A stretch of 64,000 bases of DNA. Origin: Pedobacter planticolens (GTDB taxonomy: Bacteria; Bacteroidota; Bacteroidia; Sphingobacteriales; Sphingobacteriaceae). Positions 1-7,574 of the stretch are shown one piece after another (the stretch's first letter is position 1; the number at the start of each line of letters is the position of its first letter). The DNA lies in NCBI RefSeq assembly GCF_014172375.1, contig NZ_WNXD01000002.1:992001-1056000 (forward strand), given 5' to 3'. A program made the translations under genes and the position numbers. Below the pieces are notes generated by a model, which was not told where the DNA came from, searched no databases, and saw only the letters and a program-made list of their open reading frames with translations.

Positions 1-531
1 CTCATAAACTGAGTAAACCACTTTTGCATTTTTAAATGTAGGGTCGTTTTTATAAGTCGTTTTAATATAAGCAGGCACTAAAGAAGTCATCCAGCCATGG
101 CAATGAACAACATCTGGAGCCCAACCTAACTTTTTAACAGTTTCTAATGCGCCTTTGCAGAAGAAAATGGTGCGCTCATCATTATCTGCATAAAACTTAT
201 TTTCTTTATCTCTGAAAACATATTTACGTTGAAAATAATCTTCGTTGTCTAAGAAATAAACTTGCATACGTGCAGCAGGAATTGATGCAACTTTAATAAT
301 TAAAGGATTATCATTGTCATCAATAATAATGTTCATACCTGATAAACGGATAACCTCATGTAACCTGTTTCTTCTTTCGTTAATGTTACCAAACCTTGGC
401 ATTAAGATGCGGATTTCAAATCCTTTTTCTTGCATCGCTTGCGGTAATTGACGGGTAATTTCTGAAATTTTTGTGAGTTCGAGGAAAGGCGACATCTCGT
501 GTGTAACAATCAGTAGCTTCGTTTTTGCCAT
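1..531 (-). CDS. glgA: Glycogen synthase (GT5 family), N-terminal part
   Basis: The reading frame is open from the ATG at 531 to the window edge, giving 177 residues of the N-terminal Rossmann domain; the rest lies outside. It begins MAKTKLLIVTHEMSPFLEL and then TKISEITRQLPQAM, the region where GT5 glycogen/starch synthases bind ADP-glucose; the K-x-G-G motif of the bacterial family is here K-I-S-E, as I recall for Bacteroidota members. The segment VHCHGWMTSLVPAY matches the conserved H-x-H-D/G-W element of this family. The expected role is elongation of alpha-1,4-glucan chains in the cytosol. An in-frame ATG at 537 would add two residues (ME). A consensus promoter lies upstream at 579-609, divergent from panC. 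Family assignment is firm; the glgA symbol is an inference from the N-terminal half only. Confidence 0.85.
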   Translation of the reverse strand, partial: MAKTKLLIVTHEMSPFLELTKISEITRQLPQAMQEKGFEIRILMPRFGNINERRNRLHEVIRLSGMNIIIDDNDNPLIIKVASIPAARMQVYFLDNEDYFQRKYVFRDKENKFYADNDERTIFFCKGALETVKKLGWAPDVVHCHGWMTSLVPAYIKTTYKNDPTFKNAKVVYSVYE

Positions 532-578
532 CTCCATATTGTATATTAAATTATGTTAATTTAAAGATTATCAAGGGG

Positions 579-609
579 CAAAGGTACGTAAAATATTAAT
601 ATTTATCAA
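579..609 (-). promoter_or_regulatory. Promoter of the glgA-like gene
   Basis: On the minus strand TTG (607-609), 20 bases, then TACCTTTG (579-586) matches the Bacteroidota consensus TTG-N19-TAnnTTTG. The predicted start of transcription is near 574, giving a leader of about 40 bases before the ATG at 531. Confidence 0.7.
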
Positions 610-644
610 TAACTTATGCAATAGGCTTTGTAAGTTTTAGATAA

Positions 645-1541
645 ATGTTCAACTTTGAGCTTTTAAAACCGATTGGTAATTTGGAAATTATACATACAAT
701 CTCAGCACTTAAAACGGTGTTGACACCTTTACAAAAAGCAAAATCTAAAATCGCATTGGTGCCAACTATGGGTGCACTGCATAAAGGTCATTTATCGCTC
801 ATTAAACTAGCACAGCAACAAGCTGATATTGTAGTGTGCAGCATTTTTGTAAACCCTACTCAATTTACAGATCCTAAAGATTTAGAAAAATACCCAAGAC
901 CATTAGAGCATGATATTAAAATGCTAAGTGATGCTGGTTGCAACCTAGTATTTATGCCTTCAGTTAAAGAAATGTACCCGAGCTTTCCAAAACCAGAAAA
1001 CTGGCACATTGATTTAGGTAAAGCAGAGTTCTTGTTAGAGGGAGAATTTAGAAAAGGACATTATCAGGGTGTAACTCAAATTGTAAAAAAACTTTTTGAT
1101 GCAGTAAATCCGGATATTGCTTTTTTTGGTCAAAAAGATTTCCAGCAGGTGCTGATGATTAAAAATATGGTTAAGCATTTTAATATGCCTGTTGAAATTA
1201 TTTCTTGCCCAATTATAAGAGAAGAAGATGGATTAGCAATGAGCTCTAGAAATATACATTTATCTGAAACAGATAGAAAAAATGCGTTGGTGTTAAGTAA
1301 AGCCTTACAATACGTTAAGGATAATTTTGATCTTTTGAACTTAGCTCAGTTATTGGAGAATGCTAAAGGGATGATTAATGAAACCAATGGAGTTGAATTA
1401 GATTATTTCACTATTGCTGATGGAGAAACCTTATTGCCTATCGAAAATAAAACCGCTAAATATCCAGTAGCGCTAGTTGCCGCAAAAGTTGGTGAAACCA
1501 GATTAATAGATAATATGCTGTTAGGCACCAACTCTGCCTAA
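645..1541 (+). CDS. panC: Pantothenate synthetase (pantoate--beta-alanine ligase)
   Basis: Condenses pantoate with beta-alanine using ATP, the last step of pantothenate synthesis in the cytosol. The ATP-binding HIGH-type motif is visible as PTMGALHKGH (residues 40-49), followed by the family signature FVNPTQF, and the KMSKS-like loop as AMSSRN (about residue 199). At 298 residues it is slightly longer than the usual 280; the first 12 residues (MFNFELLKPIGN) may not be translated, because a TTG at 681 would give the more typical start LEIIHTISAL. Its substrate beta-alanine is made by panD, the next gene on this strand, but 687 bases of hairpin-rich DNA separate them, so they are probably not one simple operon. 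Confidence 0.95.
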   Translation: MFNFELLKPIGNLEIIHTISALKTVLTPLQKAKSKIALVPTMGALHKGHLSLIKLAQQQADIVVCSIFVNPTQFTDPKDLEKYPRPLEHDIKMLSDAGCNLVFMPSVKEMYPSFPKPENWHIDLGKAEFLLEGEFRKGHYQGVTQIVKKLFDAVNPDIAFFGQKDFQQVLMIKNMVKHFNMPVEIISCPIIREEDGLAMSSRNIHLSETDRKNALVLSKALQYVKDNFDLLNLAQLLENAKGMINETNGVELDYFTIADGETLLPIENKTAKYPVALVAAKVGETRLIDNMLLGTNSA

Positions 1542-1595
1542 ACGACAGACAACCCTCCCACAAAGCTACAGTGTAGGCACAAGTATTTAGTGTTA

Positions 1596-1631
1596 TTTGA
1601 TGCGCTATGTCGCATAGCATCAAACGTTTTT
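1596..1631 (+). terminator. Probable panC terminator
   Basis: TTTGATG (1596-1602) and CTATG (1605-1609) pair with CATAG (1613-1617) and CATCAAA (1618-1624) around a TCG loop, with a two-base CG bulge; a short T run follows (1626-1630). It lies 55 bases after the panC stop. Confidence 0.55.
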
Positions 1632-1746
1632 CATAATTTGATTATTGTTTTTAATGGTATTCAAGCTTGCTACAAATCCATAAAAAAACATAAACATAAA
1701 GCAGAAATAGTAAAATAAAATCTATTATAAAGTAATACCAGTAAAA

Positions 1747-1771
1747 TGATTTAAGTTGTAAACTTAAATCA
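1747..1771. repeat. Perfect 11-bp inverted repeat
   Basis: TGATTTAAGTT (1747-1757) and AACTTAAATCA (1761-1771) form a perfect stem with a 3-base loop in the panC-panD gap. No T run follows, so it is not an obvious terminator; function unknown. Confidence 0.6.
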
Positions 1772-1878
1772 CTAATTACAGTCCAAATTTGTAAACTAAA
1801 TCTAGTTTAGAGCACCATACTTTTTAACCTTGTTTAACGATATAAACAAATAGGGATAAGGTTTGGTCATGTTGCTAG

Positions 1879-1933
1879 TTAGTCCGCATATAGTCCGCGT
1901 ATAGTCCGCATTTTCATGTAATAATGCGGACTA
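1879..1933. repeat. Triple TAGTCCGC direct repeat with an inverted copy
   Basis: Three head-to-tail units, at about 1880, 1891 and 1902, share TAGTCCGC with an 11-base period. An inverted copy, AATGCGGACTA (1923-1933), pairs perfectly over 11 bp with the third unit (1902-1912) across a 10-base loop. The first two units could compete for the same partner. A further inverted pair, GTCTTAA (1951-1957) and TTAAGAC (1982-1988), follows. The remainder of the 1542-2228 gap is AT-rich and holds no convincing gene. Confidence 0.7.
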
Positions 1934-2176
1934 ACTTCGGATTAACTATGGTCTTAATGTTACCTTAACTCGAAGCGAACCTTAAGACAAAAATAAGGCT
2001 CTCTTTTTGTTTAATTTGTAACCTGAGGAGTTCGATAATTAACCTGCCTTTGAGCTGTTAATTCAGCCATTATATGAAAGCCTCCTTCACTCTGAAAAAG
2101 AAGTGTCCAAATGGTAACCCCAAAAGGGAAGACTTAGTGTATTACCAAAAAGGCTTGTTTTGTCTGCGAATTGTAG

Positions 2177-2224
2177 CCTTCAACCTTTTGCCTTGTTACC
2201 TTCAACCTTTTATTACTAACTTTG
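2177..2224 (+). promoter_or_regulatory. panD promoter with 13-bp direct repeats
   Basis: TTG (2193-2195), 21 bases, TAACTTTG (2217-2224) fits the Bacteroidota promoter. CCTTCAACCTTTT occurs at 2177-2189 and again at 2199-2211, a 22-base period (two helical turns) flanking the -33 element, so it could bind a regulator. The -7 box ends 5 bases before the panD ATG. Confidence 0.65.
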
Positions 2225-2228
2225 CAGT

Positions 2229-2579
2229 ATGATTATCGAGATTCTTAAATCGAAAATACACCGTGTTAAAGTAACACAGGCTGAATTAAATTATGTTGGC
2301 AGCATTACCATAGATGAAGATTTATTGGATGCAGCTAATATTATTGCAAATGAAAAAGTTCAGATTGTAAATAATAACAATGGCGAACGTTTTGAAACTT
2401 ATGCCATTAGAGGCGAACGCGGTACTGGTACTATTTGCTTAAATGGCGCTACAGCCAGAAAAGTTCAAGTAGGCGATATCTTAATTATTATGTCTTATGG
2501 TTCTTTACCTATAGAAGAAGCTAAAAAGTACAAACCTATTCTTGTTTTCCCAGACGACAATAACAAACTTCTGAAATAA
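2229..2579 (+). CDS. panD: Aspartate 1-decarboxylase, pyruvoyl enzyme precursor
   Basis: Makes beta-alanine from L-aspartate for pantothenate synthesis. The 116-residue length is typical. The self-cleavage site is visible as YVGS-ITID: cleavage between Gly24 and Ser25 converts the serine to the pyruvoyl cofactor. The pre-cleavage residues [18 protein letters not shown] and the downstream [14 protein letters not shown] and [10 protein letters not shown] segments are characteristic of the family. The start is fixed by the conserved N-terminus, yet the promoter -7 box ends only 5 bases upstream, so the transcript may be leaderless. It ends 8 bases before the 3' end of the convergent receptor gene, with no clear terminator between them. 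Confidence 0.97.
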   Translation: MIIEILKSKIHRVKVTQAELNYVGSITIDEDLLDAANIIANEKVQIVNNNNGERFETYAIRGERGTGTICLNGATARKVQVGDILIIMSYGSLPIEEAKKYKPILVFPDDNNKLLK

Positions 2580-2587
2580 TTATAGGA

Positions 2588-4990
2588 TCAGTTAGCTCTA
2601 TTTTCTTCTTCGCTCTTTTTGCTATCCTTTATTTTGTAGGTAGAAGTGCCGAAATTATAAGTCAAGCTAAAAACTAAGCGTTGTGCGCCAAAATAATGGT
2701 ACATATCATTATTGATAATGCTCTTTTCCCTAAAGATAAGTCTTCTTTTGATATTGTCGAAGGCGTCATAAAGCGTAAGTTTGGTATTGAGCTTGTTTTT
2801 GAACCAAGCTTTTTGCAAGCCAAAATCAACTCCGTAAACAGGTTTAAACACATAAAGACCATTACCACTTTTTGATTCATAACTATAGCTAACATCCAAT
2901 AACCAATCTTTTAAACTGAAAACCTGGCTGCCACTAATGGTATAGTTGAAGATGCCAATACGATAAGTCTGATCGAAGTAGGGAGTTAGTTCCTTGGCGT
3001 AATAGAAAGCAATATTATTGTTCATCCGCCACCATTTATTGATGGTTAGTGGTGAGCTTAATTGCAGGTTTGCAAAATTTCTGTAGGGAAGATTTCGGCC
3101 CAAGAAAATCAGTTCATTTGTTTCTGGATTATATTCAGGGTAACGTGCGAGAACGTCTGTTTCTCGTCCAGCATTTAATGAAATATTAAGGGCTTTTCTG
3201 CTATAGACCAATGCGAAAAGATTGGTTGTAGAAGGTTGTAGATATGGATTTCCTATCCAATAATGACGTGGACTATAGTAAAACCGGAAGGGATTTAAAG
3301 CGGCGAAAGTTGGTCTTGTTAACCGCCTACTGTAACTGAAACTAAGTTGTTCACCATTATTAATGGTATAAGTAATATTGAGGCTGGGTAGCCATTTCAA
3401 ATACTTTCTTTCTGTAACCACATTAGTCGTGATTGAATTGGCTATGGTGCGTGTATGTTCTGTTCTTAAACTTAAGCTGTAATTGATTTTATCCCATTTG
3501 CCTAGATAAGAGAGATATCCTGCGGTAATATATTCGCGGTAACCGAATTGATTGCTGCGTTTGGGGTCTAAGTTAAAAACCGCATTAACTAAAGTATCGT
3601 AACGAAGATTATTTTGGGTAGTAGTGTAGGCAAATTTACCACCAAATTCAAGCTTACCTGTGCCCATAGCTTGGCTGTAATCTGCTTGAGCAGTATGGAT
3701 CAAGATGTTGTTCCTAGAGCTGGTTTTCCAATAATTTAGCCATTCATTGTTAAGTGCATTCCAGTTTTGTATGTCTTCAGTTTGCCGATTGTCGATTTGT
3801 GCCAAAGAGGCAATTATATGAAGTTCACCATTTTTAAACTGGGCATCGTAGTTGAGCCCTCCTGCATAATTATACTGTTTAGGTAACGCATTATTGCCAC
3901 CGCTAACATGTGCAATTGTTTGCCCTAAATTGTTGGTTTGTGTAAGTAATTGATTATTTGTTACCGCATTTCTGTCTACTTGGAAGGTTCGGGCAAAAGC
4001 TTCTAAACTTTGCCCCTTCTGCAATTCGTAAGCTACCCTTGCCTGCACATTAAAATTCTGATTAGAAGTGGCAGTTCGTGTATCGGTAGTCATGGCATTG
4101 GTATTGGGCAAGTACTGTAAGGCATAGTATTTATAAAAGGTGCTACCGGTAGTGTGACCCAGCTTTAAATCGTAGATCAATCGATTTGTTTTATAAGTAA
4201 GTGATAAGTTATTATCCAACAAACTATAATTATTACGCTGAAACCTTGCATTGTAAGTCCCCCTTAAACCTAAAGACTGATTTCTTTTCAGTTTTACATC
4301 TATAATCCCTTGATATTCGCCATCATATTTTGAGGAAGGCTGATTAATCAACTCAACTGATTCGACCATATCTGGAGATAGACTGCTTAAATAGGTTTGG
4401 ATTTCATCATTGCTCATATTTACAGGTTTGCCATCAACAAACAGTGTTGGGGTAACCCTACCTGCCAGTAACATGGTGCCATCTTGGTTAACCTGCAAAC
4501 CAGGCAGTTTCCTGAATACATCAAGTAGGTTAGCGGAGGATTTAAAAAAGGTATTATTGGCAACACCAATTTTCATTTGGCCATTCTGTGTGCTAAAGCT
4601 TGGTGTTCCGCTTGTAATAGTTATTTCTTTGAGTTGGTTAAGATCTTCGTTTATCAAAATGTTGCCCAGCTCTAAAGTTTTTGGGCCATTCTCATTAATT
4701 GTTAGTTCTTTTTGCAGCTTTTGATAGCCTATTGAGCTAACCGTTAAAATGTATTTGCCCGAAGATATTTCCTTGAATTCGAATAAGCCCAATGTGTCGC
4801 TATTGGCATACTTAATTAAGTTGGTATGATCTTGATTGGTTAAGGTTAAATTAACCATTGAAACTCCTTGACTGGTTTTGCCATCAACTAGTTTTCCTTT
4901 GATGGTTTGTGCATTTGCCAGGAGATTTGCAAATAAGCAGAGGCATAAAAAAAGTATCGACTTCATCTTAGTGTTTGGATTTTTTAGCAT
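2588..4990 (-). CDS. Outer-membrane beta-barrel protein, TonB-receptor-like with carboxypeptidase-like domain
   Basis: A signal peptide (MKSILFLCLCLFANLLANAQ) is followed by a CarboxypepD_reg-like beta-sandwich (about residues 30-120; GKLVDGKTSQGVSMVNLTL), a plug-like region (about 130-230; LLDVFRKLPGLQVNQDGTMLL) and a long barrel rich in aromatic beta strands ending ...FSLTYNFGTSTYKIK. At 800 residues this matches the Bacteroidota family annotated outer membrane beta-barrel protein (OMP_b-brl_3), related to TonB-dependent receptors. No TonB box or SusD partner is seen nearby, so the cargo is unknown. The ATG at 4966 gives the cleanest signal peptide; the ATG at 4990 adds 8 residues. The upstream AraC gene is a possible regulator, by position only. 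Confidence 0.85.
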   Translation of the reverse strand: MLKNPNTKMKSILFLCLCLFANLLANAQTIKGKLVDGKTSQGVSMVNLTLTNQDHTNLIKYANSDTLGLFEFKEISSGKYILTVSSIGYQKLQKELTINENGPKTLELGNILINEDLNQLKEITITSGTPSFSTQNGQMKIGVANNTFFKSSANLLDVFRKLPGLQVNQDGTMLLAGRVTPTLFVDGKPVNMSNDEIQTYLSSLSPDMVESVELINQPSSKYDGEYQGIIDVKLKRNQSLGLRGTYNARFQRNNYSLLDNNLSLTYKTNRLIYDLKLGHTTGSTFYKYYALQYLPNTNAMTTDTRTATSNQNFNVQARVAYELQKGQSLEAFARTFQVDRNAVTNNQLLTQTNNLGQTIAHVSGGNNALPKQYNYAGGLNYDAQFKNGELHIIASLAQIDNRQTEDIQNWNALNNEWLNYWKTSSRNNILIHTAQADYSQAMGTGKLEFGGKFAYTTTQNNLRYDTLVNAVFNLDPKRSNQFGYREYITAGYLSYLGKWDKINYSLSLRTEHTRTIANSITTNVVTERKYLKWLPSLNITYTINNGEQLSFSYSRRLTRPTFAALNPFRFYYSPRHYWIGNPYLQPSTTNLFALVYSRKALNISLNAGRETDVLARYPEYNPETNELIFLGRNLPYRNFANLQLSSPLTINKWWRMNNNIAFYYAKELTPYFDQTYRIGIFNYTISGSQVFSLKDWLLDVSYSYESKSGNGLYVFKPVYGVDFGLQKAWFKNKLNTKLTLYDAFDNIKRRLIFREKSIINNDMYHYFGAQRLVFSLTYNFGTSTYKIKDSKKSEEENRAN

Positions 4991-4994
4991 ATTC

Positions 4995-5002
4995 CAAAAC
5001 TA
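4995..5002 (-). promoter_or_regulatory. -7 box of the beta-barrel gene
   Basis: TAGTTTTG on the minus strand matches TAnnTTTG. Transcription would start close to 4990, leaving about 24 bases of leader before the preferred ATG at 4966. No TTG is found at the proper distance, so an activator may be needed. Confidence 0.5.
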
Positions 5003-5072
5003 GAAGAGAAGAAAAGAGAATAGGTTTTGATTCTCAGATTTGGGAGTTCGGAATTATAAATTCAGACAAAAT

Positions 5073-6149
5073 CTAATTCAAGGAAACAGCTGAGGGTTGC
5101 TCTTTGAACAATGTGGGCGTGGTGTGTTTGTGCTTTTTAAAGGCAGTATAAAAAGTAGATTTAGAATTAAACCCTACTTCATAACCAATTGCTTCTAACT
5201 TGATGCCTTTGTCATCTGCAATCAGCTCGCAGGCTTTATTTATCCTAAACTCATTAATATAAGCAGCAAAACTCTTGTTTAAATTATCATTGAGCAGCTG
5301 CGAAAGCTGATGGCCTGAAATATTGATTTTTTTAGCCAAATCGTTCAACTTAAGATCTGGGTTTGTATAAAGTTCTTCTTCTTGAATAATTCTCTGTAGC
5401 TTCTCTGTTAAGAACAATGCTTGTTCTTCTGGAATTTTTTTATTGGCATAACGTCCTTGATCTTGAGTAGTCGAAAAAATATTGCTGGTTTTCCTCCTGC
5501 TCACAAATAAGAAAGTATTTAGGTAAAGAATGAGAGAGAAAAATAGGGCACCACTAATGCAAGGGCCATTAAAAAATGAAAAAATGGATAGTTTAAAGGC
5601 AGCAGGGATAATTAGATTGCCTATAAACACAGATAGTAGCAATTTTTCTGTCGAAGATATTTTTGTGCTTGCAGTAAAAAGATGAACAAAAATATGCCTC
5701 AACAACCAAGCAGATAAGACGATATAAACAACGAGCTGTATAGAAATTATCGTTCCTACATAATTATTCCATAAACTAGGGTTAGTATCATAAGAGGCAA
5801 TGCAACTAATGATAATAATTGATAAAACCCAAAATAGATAAGTGCCTTTTTGTACAGTCTTATTTTTTGGGCTTTGTCCTAATGCCGATTTAATAAAATA
5901 AAAAAGAGAGGGGCCTACAAAAGAACTTCCTAAAATGCCTATCTGGATATAAATGCCAGGTAAGCTTGGATAGAAATAAAAAATGAAAGATTTGCCAATC
6001 TTTAAACAAACCGCCAAAAGCAATAGGCCTAAAAAATAAGAGCTTGATGATTTTGGTTTTTTGAAAAATAGCAGATAGATACTAATGATAAAACCATTAA
6101 ATACGCCTAGGGCACTAAAGAAAAATAAGATTTGTTGGCCCAAATTCAT
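5073..6149 (-). CDS. Membrane-embedded AraC-family transcriptional regulator
   Basis: The 358-residue protein has about seven hydrophobic helices in residues 1-220 (first ILFFFSALGVFNGFIISIYL, last SGALFFSLILYLNTFLFV) and a C-terminal AraC-type double helix-turn-helix (about 245-350; LNDLAKKINISGHQLSQLL, then IGYEVGFNSKSTFYTAFKK). This architecture, a 7-TM sensor fused to an AraC domain, is known in Bacteroidota. The DNA-binding domain therefore acts at the inner membrane; the ligand is unknown. It is divergent from the acyl-CoA dehydrogenase and upstream of the beta-barrel gene, so both are candidate targets. Its own -7 box ends 5 bases before the ATG and no other in-frame ATG is close, pointing to a leaderless mRNA. 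Confidence 0.88.
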   Translation of the reverse strand: MNLGQQILFFFSALGVFNGFIISIYLLFFKKPKSSSSYFLGLLLLAVCLKIGKSFIFYFYPSLPGIYIQIGILGSSFVGPSLFYFIKSALGQSPKNKTVQKGTYLFWVLSIIIISCIASYDTNPSLWNNYVGTIISIQLVVYIVLSAWLLRHIFVHLFTASTKISSTEKLLLSVFIGNLIIPAAFKLSIFSFFNGPCISGALFFSLILYLNTFLFVSRRKTSNIFSTTQDQGRYANKKIPEEQALFLTEKLQRIIQEEELYTNPDLKLNDLAKKINISGHQLSQLLNDNLNKSFAAYINEFRINKACELIADDKGIKLEAIGYEVGFNSKSTFYTAFKKHKHTTPTLFKEQPSAVSLN

Positions 6150-6153
6150 TTAA

Positions 6154-6161
6154 CAAAAATA
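6154..6161 (-). promoter_or_regulatory. -7 box of the AraC gene
   Basis: TATTTTTG on the minus strand matches TAnnTTTG and ends 5 bases before the ATG at 6149. Confidence 0.45.
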
Positions 6162-6245
6162 GCATTCTTAGCGTAAGAGCGAACTGTTTAGTTAAAATTT
6201 TAACAACCTTTATAATACTTAGCCTTAAAGGCGATTGTTTTGTAA

Positions 6246-6271
6246 AAATTACTATGGTTGCATAGTAATTT
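6246..6271. promoter_or_regulatory. Candidate operator: perfect 11-bp inverted repeat
   Basis: AAATTACTATG (6246-6256), GTTG spacer, CATAGTAATTT (6261-6271). It lies between divergent AraC and acyl-CoA dehydrogenase genes and covers the only possible -33 TTG (6258-6260) of the latter. No T run follows on either strand, so a protein-binding site is more likely than a terminator. Confidence 0.6.
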
Positions 6272-6284
6272 CAAATAGAAATAC

Positions 6285-6292
6285 TAAATTTG
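6285..6292 (+). promoter_or_regulatory. -7 box of the acyl-CoA dehydrogenase gene
   Basis: TAAATTTG matches TAnnTTTG; the predicted leader is about 25 bases. The upstream TTG (6258-6260) is 24 bases away, longer than optimal, and sits inside the palindrome. Confidence 0.5.
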
Positions 6293-6321
6293 GAAAATCT
6301 AACCTTTTATAGATCATAATT

Positions 6322-7461
6322 ATGCTTTTTGAGTTAAGTGAAGAACAATTGATGATACAACAGGCTGCTAGAGATTTTGCACAGACAGAATTAAAGCCTG
6401 GAGTTATCGAAAGAGATGAACATCAAAAATTTCCTACCGAGCAGGTTAAAAAACTTGGTGAACTTGGTTTTTTGGGAATGATGGTAGATCCAAAATATAA
6501 TGGTAGCGGTATGGATGCTGTTTCTTATGTTTTGGTGATGGAAGAATTATCAAAAATTGACGCATCAGCTTCTGTAGTTGTTTCTGTAAATAATTCGTTG
6601 GTTTGTTATGGTCTCGAAGCTTATGCGAATGAGGCACAAAAAGAAAAATATCTAAAACCATTAGCGTCTGGCGAAAAAATTGGAGCATTCTGCTTATCTG
6701 AGCCAGAAGCAGGTTCTGATGCGACATCTCAACAAACTACCGCCGAAGATAAAGGAGATTACTATTTATTAAATGGCACAAAAAACTGGATTACCAACGG
6801 TAGCACTGCAAGTACGTATCTTGTAATTGCTCAAACTCACAAAGAATTAAGACACAAAGGTATCAATGCCTTTATTGTAGAAAAAGGAACGCCTGGATTT
6901 ACAATTGGACCAAAAGAAAATAAGTTAGGTATTCGTGGCTCAGATACACATTCGTTAATGTTTAATGATGTAAAAGTTCCAAAAGAAAATAGAATTGGGG
7001 ATGATGGGTTTGGGTTTTCTTTTGCCATGAAAACATTAGAAGGCGGTAGAATTGGCATTGCGGCTCAAGCATTAGGTATTGCTGCGGGTGCGTATGAATT
7101 AGCGCTTGAATATTCTAAACAACGTAAAGCATTTGGCAAACCAATTTCAGATCATCAGGCAATCGCCTTTAAATTAGCAGATATGGCTACTCAAATTGAA
7201 GCAGCTAGAATGTTGGTGTATAAAGCCGCATGGTTAAAAGATCAAGGTCAATCGTATACATTGGCAGGTTCTATGGCTAAATTATTTGCGAGTAAAGTTG
7301 CCATGGATGTTACGGTAGAAGCCATACAAATACATGGTGGTTACGGTTTTGTAAAAGAATATCACGTAGAACGGATGATGCGTGACGCAAAAATTACACA
7401 GATATATGAAGGTACATCTGAAATACAAAAGATGGTAATTAGCCGAAGTATATTAAGCTAA
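6322..7461 (+). CDS. Acyl-CoA dehydrogenase
   Basis: FAD enzyme that introduces the alpha,beta double bond into acyl-CoA thioesters and passes electrons to ETF. The 379-residue length is standard. The family signatures are visible: GAFCLSEPEAGSDATS (about residues 118-133, FAD/substrate loop) and the C-terminal QIHGGYGFVKEYHVERMMRD followed by QIYEGTSEIQKMVISR, where the Glu of YEGTSE is the usual catalytic base of the short-chain group. Short-chain (butyryl-type) specificity is inferred from that Glu position. The gene stands alone, divergent from the AraC regulator, with a palindrome over its promoter, so it is likely regulated by substrate supply. It ends in a long inverted repeat at 7499-7564. 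Confidence 0.95.
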   Translation: MLFELSEEQLMIQQAARDFAQTELKPGVIERDEHQKFPTEQVKKLGELGFLGMMVDPKYNGSGMDAVSYVLVMEELSKIDASASVVVSVNNSLVCYGLEAYANEAQKEKYLKPLASGEKIGAFCLSEPEAGSDATSQQTTAEDKGDYYLLNGTKNWITNGSTASTYLVIAQTHKELRHKGINAFIVEKGTPGFTIGPKENKLGIRGSDTHSLMFNDVKVPKENRIGDDGFGFSFAMKTLEGGRIGIAAQALGIAAGAYELALEYSKQRKAFGKPISDHQAIAFKLADMATQIEAARMLVYKAAWLKDQGQSYTLAGSMAKLFASKVAMDVTVEAIQIHGGYGFVKEYHVERMMRDAKITQIYEGTSEIQKMVISRSILS

Positions 7462-7498
7462 AATAGTCAGAAAGACCGAAAGTCTGGAAGACAGAAAG

Positions 7499-7564
7499 AA
7501 GCCACAGATTTACAGATTTTGTCATCCTGAGCGTAGTCGAAGGAAATCTGTAAATCAGTGGCTT
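7499..7564. repeat. 21-bp inverted repeat enclosing a dispersed repeat unit
   Basis: The arms 7499-7519 and 7544-7564 are complementary at 20 of 21 positions; both read through AAGCCAC/GTGGCTT and contain GATTTACAGATTT or its complement. The 24-base loop holds GTCATCCTGAGCG then TAGTCGAAGG, a unit related to repeats at 27815 and 62775. It separates two convergent genes and can act as a bidirectional terminator. Just before it, 7465-7491 carries an AGTCAGAAAGACCGAAAGTC motif that recurs inside pdhC. Confidence 0.75.
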
Positions 7565-7574
7565 AAATTTTTAC

